From contig CAYMWP010000081.1 in the NCBI GenBank assembly GCA_964393895.1, forward strand, positions 1 through 21,494: 21,494 bases of DNA, given 5' to 3'. Position 1 is the stretch's first letter; each line of letters opens with the position of its first letter. Positions 1-7,340 of the stretch are shown here, in pieces. The stretch comes from B4-G1 sp964393895 (GTDB lineage Bacteria > Chloroflexota > Anaerolineae > B4-G1). Made by a program: the position numbers and the translations under genes. The notes beneath the pieces were generated by a model. That model had not been told where the DNA came from. It did no database searches and was given only the letters and a program-made list of their open reading frames with translations.

Positions 1-94
1 GTGCGGTTTTGCGCCACTCCACTGCGTTTCGTGGCGCACTACGAACATCACTTTCAAGATACGAAATCTAACATTGTCGAGGTAGTTACCACAG

Positions 95-123
95 TTGTAC
101 AAAACGGATTGATTTGGTATCAT
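95..123 (+). promoter_or_regulatory. Predicted sigma-70 promoter of the first HisKA gene
   Basis: TTGTAC at 95-100 and TATCAT at 118-123 are separated by exactly 17 bases. The predicted transcription start near 130 gives a leader of about 57 nt before the ATG at 187, which has its own AGGAGG. The rest of 1-186 shows no gene; a 7-bp inverted repeat (11-17 with 31-37) lies further upstream. Confidence 0.5.
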
Positions 124-186
124 ATACGAGCATTTCTGTTTCTGACGACACTAATTGACGAACAGTGTGTTCATAGGAGGCCCCCT

Positions 187-918
187 ATGCAAAACAAAGA
201 CAAGACCAAAGAGCAACTCATCGGCGAGTTGGAAGACACGCGCCAGATCGCTGCCAAACTCCGGAGGTCCCGCGAAGACCTGAACGCCTTTACCTACACC
301 GTGGCGCACGACCTCAAACGTCCACTGTCGCTCATTCTCGGTTTTACCGATTTGTTGATGGAAGAGTGCGCGACCATCTCCAGAGAAGAGTTGCGCCAAG
401 AGCTTCAGTTCATCGCCCAGGCCGGGCGCAAGATGAACGGCGTCATTGACGAAATGATGCTGCTGGTGCACGTGCGGGATGAAGAAGGGCTGAGAATAAC
501 TTCTCTGGATATGAAGAGTATCCTCTCCGAAGCTATGGATCGCCTGGCCTACATCGTCGAACGACGGCAGGCCGAGATCGTCGCGCCGGAGCAATGGCCC
601 GAGGTTCTGGGTTACGCTCCGTGGATCGAAGAGGTGTGGTTCACCTACATCAGCGAGACCCTCCGGCTCGACTTGCAACCGCTGCGCATAATGCTGGGCG
701 CGACGGAGCAGGCAGACGGAAATGTACGTTTCTGGGTGCGCGTTGACACCCGCGACCTCACGCTGGATCAACGAGCGCGTGTGTCTCAGGTGTACGACAA
801 CTTTAAACCCGAACTCGTACAGCGCATCATGGAAAAGCTGGGAGGGCAGTTCGGCGTAGTCGAGGAGCCGGACGGCGGGCTTTACTTTGCGTTACCGGGC
901 GGGCGCGACCTCGAGTGA
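187..918 (+). CDS. Degenerate sensor histidine kinase-like protein (HisKA kept, ATPase domain eroded)
   Basis: The protein has 243 aa. The start at ATG 187 is chosen because AGGAGG (175-180) sits 6 nt upstream; the frame stays open to base 1 but the upstream part looks non-coding. Residues 8-32 look like a coiled coil. Residues 33-95 are a HisKA domain with an intact H-box (AHDLKRPL, phospho-acceptor His41). Residues 146-238 align by eye with a HATPase_c domain but have lost its key parts: the N-box Asn is Glu157, the G1 box DNGPG is replaced by VDTRD (186-190), and the G2 glycine-rich segment is deleted, leaving only the final helix and strand (VQRIMEKLGGQFGV). There is no sensor or membrane segment. 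ATP binding therefore looks lost while the phosphorylatable His remains, as in Spo0B- or ChpT-type phosphotransferases. That role is inference; a decaying kinase gene is the alternative. The next gene is a tandem paralogue of its N-terminal half. Confidence 0.75.
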   Translation: MQNKDKTKEQLIGELEDTRQIAAKLRRSREDLNAFTYTVAHDLKRPLSLILGFTDLLMEECATISREELRQELQFIAQAGRKMNGVIDEMMLLVHVRDEEGLRITSLDMKSILSEAMDRLAYIVERRQAEIVAPEQWPEVLGYAPWIEEVWFTYISETLRLDLQPLRIMLGATEQADGNVRFWVRVDTRDLTLDQRARVSQVYDNFKPELVQRIMEKLGGQFGVVEEPDGGLYFALPGGRDLE

Positions 919-1040
919 GGGACGAAACGCGACCGCGCCGGATTGCTCCCTGGCCTGGCGCCGCCCGTTTACGGCGGTGCGGCTTGTCCGATTCACTTCA
1001 CCAACTGAGAACCGAACGGCCCTGCGAAGGAGGAGGATTT

Positions 1041-1934
1041 ATGCAAGTTGGAGACAGGAGCAAAGAGCAACTCATCAACGAACTGACCAAGACGCACCAG
1101 CGCGTGGCCGACCTGGAGGCCAATCTCGAAGCGCGTATCCAAGACCTGGACGACTTGGCCCGCTACGTGGTCAGCGAGTTCAAAAGCCCGTTGGGGATGA
1201 TTATCGGCTTCGCCGAGTTGTTGGAAGAGGAACACACGACGCTGCCGGAGGACGAGCTGCACCATTGCATTCGCACCATCAAACAGAGCGGGCACAATAT
1301 GGCCCAGATGATCAACGGCCTGCTGCTGTTAGCCAGCTCGCACCGGCTGTTCGATAACGTCTGGTACACGGCATATCTGGCAGCGATGGGGGAAACGCCG
1401 TTATCCAAGTGGGTTTCCAAGTGGAAAAAGAACATCTCGGAAGCCTACCGCTTCACTTGCCTGCCCACTTCCTCTGCGCCGCTCATTATCCGGGTGTGGA
1501 AGGCCGGCGACGTTGAAGCCATCGCCAAGCTCGGCCGGGGTCAGGCGGACCACGAAGGAGTGGCCACACCAGTTCCACAGGAAACGCAATGGGCGCTGGC
1601 GGCGAGAGAGTGGGACAACCTGCTAAAGGCCATCGAGGATAGCCAGTTCTGGGACGATTCTTCGTCGTTGGAGAAACTGGGCTGGTTGAGAATGGTGGGG
1701 GTCGGCGGCGAGGAGTGGGTGTTTGAAGGTTGGCGCAAGGGGCAGGACAAAGTTCGCACGGTCTGGAACCCAAATGAGGGAAAATCGTCCGCCGCGTACG
1801 CGCTTGGCGGGGCGTTTGTCAGGACCTTGCCGGGCTGGTTCGCCCTGGAGATAGCACGACTGTGGGCGACAGATTCCCCGCCCGAGGCTTATTCCCGTTC
1901 CAAGAGTAAACTGGATTTGGGTTCCCTGCTTTGA
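1041..1934 (+). CDS. HisKA-like domain without phospho-acceptor His, fused to an uncharacterised C-terminal domain
   Basis: The protein has 297 aa and starts at ATG 1041 behind AGGAGGAGG (1029-1037). Residues 8-100 match the preceding protein: both carry KEQLI-x-EL, a coiled-coil stretch, the H-box region and a GF-x-(D/E)-LL helix. The H-box here reads VSEFKSPL, so the acceptor His is replaced by Ser45. From about residue 133 the sequence is unrelated to HATPase_c. It has an EAYRF motif, an IRVWK strand, an alternating Trp-rich segment (W184, W191, FW at 203-204) and a GGEEWVFEGW strand (222-231). That pattern resembles a hypothetical-protein family I know only from its shape (YRF..., ANFW..., QWILEG...), with no assigned function. 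A non-catalytic scaffold or decoy for a two-component system is possible but is inference. The C-terminal 30 residues are low in recognisable structure. Confidence 0.7.
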   Translation: MQVGDRSKEQLINELTKTHQRVADLEANLEARIQDLDDLARYVVSEFKSPLGMIIGFAELLEEEHTTLPEDELHHCIRTIKQSGHNMAQMINGLLLLASSHRLFDNVWYTAYLAAMGETPLSKWVSKWKKNISEAYRFTCLPTSSAPLIIRVWKAGDVEAIAKLGRGQADHEGVATPVPQETQWALAAREWDNLLKAIEDSQFWDDSSSLEKLGWLRMVGVGGEEWVFEGWRKGQDKVRTVWNPNEGKSSAAYALGGAFVRTLPGWFALEIARLWATDSPPEAYSRSKSKLDLGSLL

Positions 1935-2109
1935 GCCAGTTTCCGATCTTGGCGAGCTTTCCAGTCTGCTGGCAGGTTGCACAGGTCTGGAATGTTTCCC
2001 TTAGTGCAGCGATGCATAAATTCGTTCCGCTTTGCGCCAGCCGCGCCGCGGGCTGATTCTCAGCCATAGAAGAGGCGGCGCTAGGCCCACAAATTGGCCG
2101 AAAAGTGCC

Positions 2110-2138
2110 CTCACACCGGCTCTTTAGGCCGGTGTGAG
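2110..2138. terminator. Strong hairpin between convergent genes
   Basis: CTCACACCGGC (2110-2120) and GCCGGTGTGAG (2128-2138) form a perfect 11-bp stem with a 7-nt loop. It lies in the 241-bp gap between the second HisKA gene (ends 1934) and the CvpA-like gene (ends 2176), so it could end transcription from either side. There is no strong T-run, so intrinsic termination is plausible but not certain. Nothing else was recognised in this gap. Confidence 0.55.
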
Positions 2139-2175
2139 TGTGAAAAACTCGGCACGAATTTACGGCAGTCTGCAC

Positions 2176-2892
2176 TTAGCGCCCACGCGGCAGTCTCAGA
2201 TCGTAGGCATAGATCGCCGGAGATCCTCTGGGGAACCAGAACGCCTGGGCAGTGTAATGCCAGTAGAGCACCTGGTTGAACCGAGGGCGGAGCAGGGCCT
2301 GGTTGTGCACGCGCCGTAGCGACCCGTAGCCCAGTGTGTTGAACAACAGGCTGGCTACCAGCACTCCGACGATCAGGTAGACTATGACACCGCCCAGATT
2401 GTCGAGCACACCCAGCCAGGGAAGCCGAGTATCCTCGAAGAGAGCGCGGCCGGCTATTTCCAGCGTTCCCCAGGCGATCAACGCCAGCAGGCCAAAGGAG
2501 AGGGCCACAGAATCACTGGTCACCGCCCCGCCGAGCAGCAGGTCAGCCTGTGGTGCGGGTGTTCGACGAATGGTTGATTCTGCCGCGTTCCACAGAATTT
2601 CCCAGATCTGTACGATGCCGTTGACGTAGGGGGCGGTCACGCGGTAAAAGGTGGCCGCCACACCGGTAGCCAGGTATATGATTACGATGGTGGCGATACC
2701 GCGCACCACGCCTTGCCTGTAGCCTACGGCGGCGCAGCCCGTCACGACGAACAGCAATCCCAGTTCAATGGTCTGAAAACCGGGGACGCGGTAGTAGAGG
2801 GCGACGATCCCAATGCTCCCCAGAGCGCCCAGCAACAGAGGTGGGAGTACTTCTTTGGCCGAGGCCCTCGGTCTGTTTTTTATCAGGGTCAC
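2176..2892 (-). CDS. CvpA-like integral membrane protein
   Basis: The protein has 238 aa. The start is placed at GTG 2892 rather than GTG 2898, because AGGAGG then has a 5-nt spacer; with the upstream codon the ribosome site would abut the start. About five hydrophobic segments are visible, near residues 17-35, 42-58, 66-84, 128-150 and 160-185, ending in a polar basic tail. The pattern of a Gly-rich helix with an RG turn (GVVRGIATIVI), a variable soluble loop and a final pair of helices preceded by LGVLDNLGG resembles the CvpA family, which is linked in other bacteria to envelope functions and colicin V production. The assignment is by topology and a few residues, so it is only moderately secure. 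It diverges from the response-regulator gene across a 180-bp intergenic region. Confidence 0.6.
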   Translation of the reverse strand: MTLIKNRPRASAKEVLPPLLLGALGSIGIVALYYRVPGFQTIELGLLFVVTGCAAVGYRQGVVRGIATIVIIYLATGVAATFYRVTAPYVNGIVQIWEILWNAAESTIRRTPAPQADLLLGGAVTSDSVALSFGLLALIAWGTLEIAGRALFEDTRLPWLGVLDNLGGVIVYLIVGVLVASLLFNTLGYGSLRRVHNQALLRPRFNQVLYWHYTAQAFWFPRGSPAIYAYDLRLPRGR

Positions 2893-2959
2893 GTTCACCT
2901 CCTCAACCCAGTGCCTCTACACTGGCGCAAACCACCTAACACAATGCACCGACGTCACA

Positions 2960-2988
2960 ACTATACCACACGAAAAGGCGGCTCGCAA
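2960..2988 (-). promoter_or_regulatory. Predicted sigma-70 promoter of the CvpA-like gene
   Basis: On the minus strand, TTGCGA (2988-2983) and TATAGT (2965-2960) are 17 nt apart. The predicted start of transcription is about 60 nt upstream of the GTG at 2892. It is divergent from the response-regulator promoter, with about 50 bp between the two -35 boxes. Confidence 0.5.
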
Positions 2989-3036
2989 GTTGCCATTGTG
3001 GAGCGATGGTCGCGTGACCCTTTCGCGCGCGGCGCA

Positions 3037-3065
3037 TTGCGCCAACTCCCCATTGTGTGTATAAT
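3037..3065 (+). promoter_or_regulatory. Predicted sigma-70 promoter of the response regulator, almost abutting the start codon
   Basis: TTGCGC (3037-3042), a 17-nt spacer and TATAAT (3060-3065) form a near-consensus promoter. The -10 box ends only 9 nt before the ATG at 3075, so transcription starting at the normal distance would begin at or just before the start codon. That would give a leaderless or near-leaderless mRNA. Confidence 0.6.
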
Positions 3066-3074
3066 TGAGGAACG

Positions 3075-3740
3075 ATGGAATTACTGCGCACCCTGCTGGT
3101 GGACGATCACCTGCTGTTCCGCAAAGGATTGGCCCGACTGCTAGATGCCCAGCCCGATTTCGAGGTAGTGGGGGAGGCAGCGGATGGGCTGGAAGCGGTC
3201 GAGCAGGCACGATTGCTGCACCCCGACCTGGTGCTAATGGACATCCGCATGCCCAAGTGCGATGGATTGGAGGCCACCCGCCGCATCAAAGCTCAGACGC
3301 CGGAGCTGCGAGTGGTGATGTTGACCGTATCCGAGGACGAGCAGGACTTGGCGGCCGCCGTATGCTCTGGCGCGGATGGTTACTTGTTGAAGGACCTCTT
3401 GCCAGAAACGCTCTTTCAGCAATTGCGTGGCCTGGCAGCAGGACATACCCCCATCTCGCGGACGATGACGGGCAAGTTGTTCCACCAACTGGCGCATCAG
3501 AGCCGGCCGGTCGTGCAGCCGGCCGCCTCCGCCGTGCTTTCGGCGCGCGAATGTGAGGTTTTGGGGCTGGTCGTGCACGGTTGTTCCAACCGGGAGATCG
3601 CGGAGGAATTGGGCATAGCCCACAACACTGTAAAAAACCACCTGCGCAGCATCCTCGTCAAACTGGGGGTCAAGAACCGCGCTCAGGCGGCCGCCTATGC
3701 GGTGAGCCACGGCCTGGTATGTATGCCGGCAGAGGATTGA
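3075..3740 (+). CDS. NarL/FixJ-family two-component response regulator
   Basis: The protein has 221 aa, the usual family length. Residues 5-120 are a receiver domain: acidic pair Asp10/Asp11, phospho-acceptor Asp56 (in LVLMDIRMP), Thr84 and Lys106 in the conserved switch positions. Residues 152-212 are a LuxR-type helix-turn-helix (LSARECEVLGLV, then NREIAEELGIAHNTVKNHL) ending in a typical KLGVKNRAQA helix. It should be a phosphorylation-controlled transcription factor acting on DNA in the cytoplasm. No complete sensor kinase sits beside it; the two degenerate HisKA proteins 1-2 kb upstream on the same strand are the only candidate partners here. GAGG (3067-3070) precedes the ATG by 4 nt, but see the promoter position. 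The gene is convergent with the nrnA-like gene, with a 24-bp gap. Confidence 0.92.
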   Translation: MELLRTLLVDDHLLFRKGLARLLDAQPDFEVVGEAADGLEAVEQARLLHPDLVLMDIRMPKCDGLEATRRIKAQTPELRVVMLTVSEDEQDLAAAVCSGADGYLLKDLLPETLFQQLRGLAAGHTPISRTMTGKLFHQLAHQSRPVVQPAASAVLSARECEVLGLVVHGCSNREIAEELGIAHNTVKNHLRSILVKLGVKNRAQAAAYAVSHGLVCMPAED

Positions 3741-3759
3741 GCCGGCGCAGGCGGCCGGC
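3741..3759. terminator. GC-rich hairpin between convergent genes
   Basis: GCCGGC (3741-3746) pairs with GCCGGC (3754-3759) around a 7-nt loop, filling the 24-bp gap between the response regulator and the nrnA-like gene. It has no T-run, so its role as a bidirectional terminator is only suggested by position. Confidence 0.35.
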
Positions 3760-3764
3760 GTATC

Positions 3765-4742
3765 TCACGAACGGCGCTGGCGATCCAGGCTGGCCCGCAG
3801 GGCAGCCAGCACACGGGCCTGGGCTTTTTCCAGCGGTTCGGAGATGTCACAACCGGCAGCGAGAGTATGCCCGCCGCCGCCTAACTGGAGCGCCACCTGT
3901 GCAACGTCGAACCCCGGCGCGGCGCGCAACCCCACCTCGACGCGACCATCCTCCCGTTCGATAAAGACGGCAGCCGCGTCAACACCGACGGCGCTGACGA
4001 GAAAATTAGCCAGACCCGCGTCGCCGTTACCGGTATACCCCACTGCGTGGCGCATAGCCAACGGCATATTGGTCCAAATCAAGCCATCCTCGACCTGCAC
4101 CAGGGCCAACGCCGCTCCCCACAGGAGAATCGCGGCGGTAGGGCGGCGGTTGAAGCTGTGATGAGCGATGTCGGGAAGCGAGGCCCCGGCCCTCATCAAG
4201 CGGAGCGCATCCTCCATTACCTGAACGGTGACGTTGCTCGTGCGGAAGCAGCGCGTATCGGATACGATGCCGGCCAACAGGGAAGCGGCTAACTCGGCGT
4301 CTAGTGAAACCTCCATATACTCCAACAGCCACAACACGACTTGGGCAGTAGACGAGGCGTGTGGATCAACCAGGTTGACATCACCGAATCCCAGATTGGT
4401 CACGTGATGGTCAATGTTGAGCAACGGCACGCTGCCGAAAGCGGGCATGTGTGAGAAGCGACCGAGCCTCTCCAGATCGGAGCAGTCGAGGGAGATGACG
4501 AGGTCAAAGGAGGCGCTGACACGCTGCACTATGGTCTCGGAGCCGGGGATATAGTCGAAGCGAGAGGCGACAGGGTCTGAACAGGCCAAGCTCGGCTCCT
4601 GGCCCATTTGACGCAGGGCGCGCCCCAGGCCAGTCAGGCTGCCGATGGCGTCGGCATCAGGAGCGACGTGGCATATCAATAGAGGCTGGCGGGCAGACCG
4701 GACAAGTTGGCTGCTAAGAAACAGCTTTGCGGAAAAATCCAA
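3765..4742 (-). CDS. nrnA: DHH/DHHA1 phosphoesterase, NrnA-like oligoribonuclease / pAp phosphatase
   Basis: The protein has 325 aa from the TTG at 4742, close to the usual NrnA length of about 320. Longer in-frame starts lie inside rbfA and were not used; a TTG at 4799, overlapping the end of rbfA, is an alternative. DHH motifs are in order: HVAPDADAIGS (first metal site), DCSD, NIDHHVTN (the DHH itself) and a SDT motif. The C-terminal DHHA1 domain carries the GGGGHTLAAGC substrate-binding loop. Family members degrade very short RNAs and dephosphorylate 3'-phosphoadenosine 5'-phosphate with Mn2+ in the cytoplasm. Its place directly after rbfA in the nusA-infB operon is the common position for this family. 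The exact activity (nanoRNase, pAp phosphatase or both) cannot be read from sequence. Confidence 0.88.
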   Translation of the reverse strand: MDFSAKLFLSSQLVRSARQPLLICHVAPDADAIGSLTGLGRALRQMGQEPSLACSDPVASRFDYIPGSETIVQRVSASFDLVISLDCSDLERLGRFSHMPAFGSVPLLNIDHHVTNLGFGDVNLVDPHASSTAQVVLWLLEYMEVSLDAELAASLLAGIVSDTRCFRTSNVTVQVMEDALRLMRAGASLPDIAHHSFNRRPTAAILLWGAALALVQVEDGLIWTNMPLAMRHAVGYTGNGDAGLANFLVSAVGVDAAAVFIEREDGRVEVGLRAAPGFDVAQVALQLGGGGHTLAAGCDISEPLEKAQARVLAALRASLDRQRRS

Positions 4743-4785
4743 ATCCCCGCCGTTCCTCGTAGGGACGTCGTTGGGGTTTGGGGTG

Positions 4786-5154
4786 TCAGCCTGTTTCAAC
4801 GTCGCGCTCTTCACCGAGCCCCAATTCTTCGAGAATGTCGTCAATGCGCTCACCGTGATCCAGCGAAGGATCGTAATGAAAAACGAGTTCCGGGATATTG
4901 CGCAATCGTAGCCGCTGGCCCAATTCACGTCGCAGCCAACCGGCTGCGCTATCCAGGCCGGCCTGGGCCTTTGCCTGTCCTTCGGCCCCTCCTAACACGC
5001 TAAAGTGCACGTCGGCGCGGACGGTGTCAGGCGTCACCGCCACTTCGGTGATGGTGACCATCTGCAGACGCGGATCGCTGGCCTTGCGCCCCAACAGATC
5101 CATCAGATGAGTTCTAATTAGGTCCGAGACCCGGCGTCGGTACTTTTTACTCAT
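4786..5154 (-). CDS. rbfA: Ribosome-binding factor A (30S maturation)
   Basis: The protein has 122 aa, typical for RbfA. It starts MSKKYRRRVSDLIRTHL and contains ASDPRLQMVTITEVAVTPD followed by DVHFSVLGG, the usual KH-like type II fold sequence, and ends with a HYDPSLDHGERIDDIL helix. RbfA binds the 30S subunit and helps late 16S rRNA 5'-end processing and cold adaptation. It follows infB by 16 nt. The ribosome site is weak (GGA), which suggests translational coupling to infB. The C-terminus is short, as in many Gram-positive-type RbfA proteins. Confidence 0.95.
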   Translation of the reverse strand: MSKKYRRRVSDLIRTHLMDLLGRKASDPRLQMVTITEVAVTPDTVRADVHFSVLGGAEGQAKAQAGLDSAAGWLRRELGQRLRLRNIPELVFHYDPSLDHGERIDDILEELGLGEERDVETG

Positions 5155-5170
5155 TCGGATTCCAAACTCG

Positions 5171-6982
5171 TCACGCGGCCTCTTGCCGCTCTTTCACGTA
5201 GAAGCGAATCACGTCGCCCTCGGCGAAATCGTCAAAGCCTTCCAACCCCACGCCACATTCAAAGCCAGCTCGTACCTCACGCGCATCTTTCTCAAAGCGC
5301 TTGAGCGACCCAACGTGACCGTCGTACAATTGCTTCTTGCCGCGCAAGACCCGCGCGCGGGCGTTTCTACGAGCCTCTCCCTGGCGCACGTAGCACCCGG
5401 CAACTGTGCCGACTTTGGGAACGCCGAAAGTAGCGCGCACCTCGGCCTCGCCGATCACCTTGTCCACGTAGACCGGTTCCAGCAACCCTTTGAGGGCCTT
5501 GTCTATTTCATCTATCAGCTTGTAAATTATATCATAGGTACGAATATCTACCCCTTCGTTCTCCGCCAGACGGCGGGCAGCCGGGTCGGGCTGCACCTGG
5601 AAGCCGACGACGATGGCCTGCGAAGCGATGGCCAGATTGATGTCCGACTCGCTGATGTCACCTGCGGCGGCGTGTATGACGTTGACTTTCAGACCCTCCA
5701 TGTCCTCGCCGCCCATTTTTTCCAGCGAGTTGACGATAGGCTCGATGGATCCCTGCACGTCGGTCTTGACCACGAGATCGAGTGATTTGGTTTGCCCCGC
5801 CTGGATACGGCTGGAGAAATCGTCGAGAGTAAAAGCTCTGACCGGGGTAGCGGCCTTGGCGGCTATATCTTCTTTCCGTTTGTCCACTATGGCGCGTGCG
5901 GTGCGTTCATCTTGCACGACCTTGAAAAACTCGCCTGCCTCGGGCACATCAGAAAGGCCCAGGATCATGACCGGCATCGAAGGGGCCGCTTCCTGAATGG
6001 TCTGTCCGTTCTGATCGAGCATGCGGCGCACACGGCCGTAAGCCAGGTTGGCCACTATGGTATCTCCCACACGCAACGTACCGTTCTGCACCAGCACAGT
6101 GGCCGTCGTCCCTCTCCTGCGTTCCAGTTGACCCTCCAATACAGTGCCCAAGGCACGCCGGTTGGGGTTGGCCTTGATTTCGGTGGAATCCGCGACGAGT
6201 AGAATGGCCTCCAACAGGTCTTCCAGGCCGGTTTTCTGTTTAGCCGAGACGGGCACGCACAACGTGGTCCCGCCCCAATCGTCGGGCGCCAACCCCATCT
6301 CCGATAATTGCTGCTTTACCATCTCTGGCTGAGCAGTGCGTTTATCCATCTTGTTGAGGGCCACGATGATGGGAACGCGGGCCGCCCGAATGTGGTTGAC
6401 GGCCTCGACAGTTTGAGGCATCACGCCGTCGTCGGCGGCCACTACCAGCACGGCGATGTCGGTGGTTTGGGCTCCACGGGCGCGCATCGCGGTAAAAGCC
6501 TCGTGCCCTGGGGTATCGAGAAAGGTGATGGTGCGCCCATCGTGCTCGATCTGGTAAGCGCCGATGTGCTGCGTGATTCCGCCGGCCTCGCTGGCCACCA
6601 CGTCGGCGTGACGGATAGCATCCAGCAGCGAGGTCTTGCCGTGATCCACGTGCCCCAGAACGGTTACGACCGGCGGACGAAGCTCGAGTTTCTCAGGATC
6701 CTCGTGGGCATAGAGGCGTTCCCACAATAGCGTTGGCCCCTCTTCGGCAGCTTCCTCGGCGACCGGTATTTCTTCCCGCGGTTCAAACCCCATATCCTGA
6801 GCTACGATAGCGGCCGTCTCGTAATCTATTTGCTGGTTGATGTTCGCCATGATGCCGGCGTTCATCAACTCTTTGATCACGACGATGGGGCTCACCGACG
6901 TCAGTTCGGCCAACTGGCGCACCGTCAAGAAATCCGGTATCTCGACCACCAGTTTTTCTTGAGGTTCTGTTTGCTCACTCAT
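5171..6982 (-). CDS. infB: Translation initiation factor IF-2
   Basis: The protein has 603 aa, a short form without the long charged N-terminal region of the E. coli type. Residues 14-67 are an IF2_N domain. The GTPase domain follows: G1 GHVDHGKT (110-117), the switch region with GGITQHIGAY, G3 DTPGH (156-160), G4 NKMD (210-213) and G5 SAK near 247. Domains II, III and the C-terminal fMet-tRNA-binding domain IV follow, ending in FYVKER. IF-2 positions initiator tRNA on the 30S subunit and promotes subunit joining. Its ATG overlaps the ylxR stop by 8 nt (ATGAGTGA), and a GGGGGGAAG stretch supplies the ribosome site, so the two genes are coupled. Confidence 0.98.
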   Translation of the reverse strand: MSEQTEPQEKLVVEIPDFLTVRQLAELTSVSPIVVIKELMNAGIMANINQQIDYETAAIVAQDMGFEPREEIPVAEEAAEEGPTLLWERLYAHEDPEKLELRPPVVTVLGHVDHGKTSLLDAIRHADVVASEAGGITQHIGAYQIEHDGRTITFLDTPGHEAFTAMRARGAQTTDIAVLVVAADDGVMPQTVEAVNHIRAARVPIIVALNKMDKRTAQPEMVKQQLSEMGLAPDDWGGTTLCVPVSAKQKTGLEDLLEAILLVADSTEIKANPNRRALGTVLEGQLERRRGTTATVLVQNGTLRVGDTIVANLAYGRVRRMLDQNGQTIQEAAPSMPVMILGLSDVPEAGEFFKVVQDERTARAIVDKRKEDIAAKAATPVRAFTLDDFSSRIQAGQTKSLDLVVKTDVQGSIEPIVNSLEKMGGEDMEGLKVNVIHAAAGDISESDINLAIASQAIVVGFQVQPDPAARRLAENEGVDIRTYDIIYKLIDEIDKALKGLLEPVYVDKVIGEAEVRATFGVPKVGTVAGCYVRQGEARRNARARVLRGKKQLYDGHVGSLKRFEKDAREVRAGFECGVGLEGFDDFAEGDVIRFYVKERQEAA

Positions 6983-7331
6983 TTACTTCCCCCCTAACTT
7001 TTTCCTCGTTACTTTCGCTCTCTGCCAGGTGTTGGGGCAAAGCGGCCGCATATTCTCGCAACTGAGCCTTATCTTCAGGCGTCAATTTGTACTTCAGCGC
7101 CCGTTCGAGCTGCTGCCGCGCCAACGCTGTTTCCCAACAATCCCGCTGGCGGCAAAGATAAGCGCCACGTCCATTCCGCTTGCCAGTCTCATCCACTACT
7201 ACCACCCTACTCTCGGCCTCGGGTGAGGGAAGCCGGACGATGCGCACCAATTCCCGCTTGGGGCGTGTCGCGCGGCAGGCAACACAGGTGCGCTGTGGCG
7301 TGTGCTTGCGTCGCTTGGGCCGGTTTCCCAT
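6975..7331 (-). CDS. ylxR: YlxR/RnpM-family RNA-binding protein
   Basis: The protein has 118 aa. The family hallmarks are present: RTCVACRATRPKRELVRIVR near the N-terminus, then GRGAYLC and a second Cys in CRQRDCWETA. This small basic protein normally lies between nusA and infB. In Bacillus subtilis, YlxR has been described as an RNase P modulator (RnpM) and as a regulator of gene expression. A 9-nt gap separates it from nusA; GAGGTAGG, which overlaps the nusA stop, serves as the ribosome site. The C-terminal 35 residues are acidic and variable. The L7Ae-like ylxQ gene that often follows is absent here. Confidence 0.93.
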   Translation of the reverse strand: MGNRPKRRKHTPQRTCVACRATRPKRELVRIVRLPSPEAESRVVVVDETGKRNGRGAYLCRQRDCWETALARQQLERALKYKLTPEDKAQLREYAAALPQHLAESESNEEKVRGEVNE

Positions 7332-7340
7332 ATACCTACC

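Noticed and set aside
1..186. Upstream extension of the first HisKA gene to a GTG at base 1
   Set aside because: The ATG at 187 has an AGGAGG with ideal spacing and a promoter lies within the extension at 95-123.
4743..4928. Longer nrnA start inside rbfA
   Set aside because: It would overlap rbfA by 143 bp and add about 60 residues not typical of the family; the TTG at 4742 gives the usual length.
5171..6982. IF-2 being N-terminally truncated
   Set aside because: The IF2_N domain and all GTPase motifs are present, and short IF-2 forms are normal in several phyla; the start overlaps ylxR as expected.
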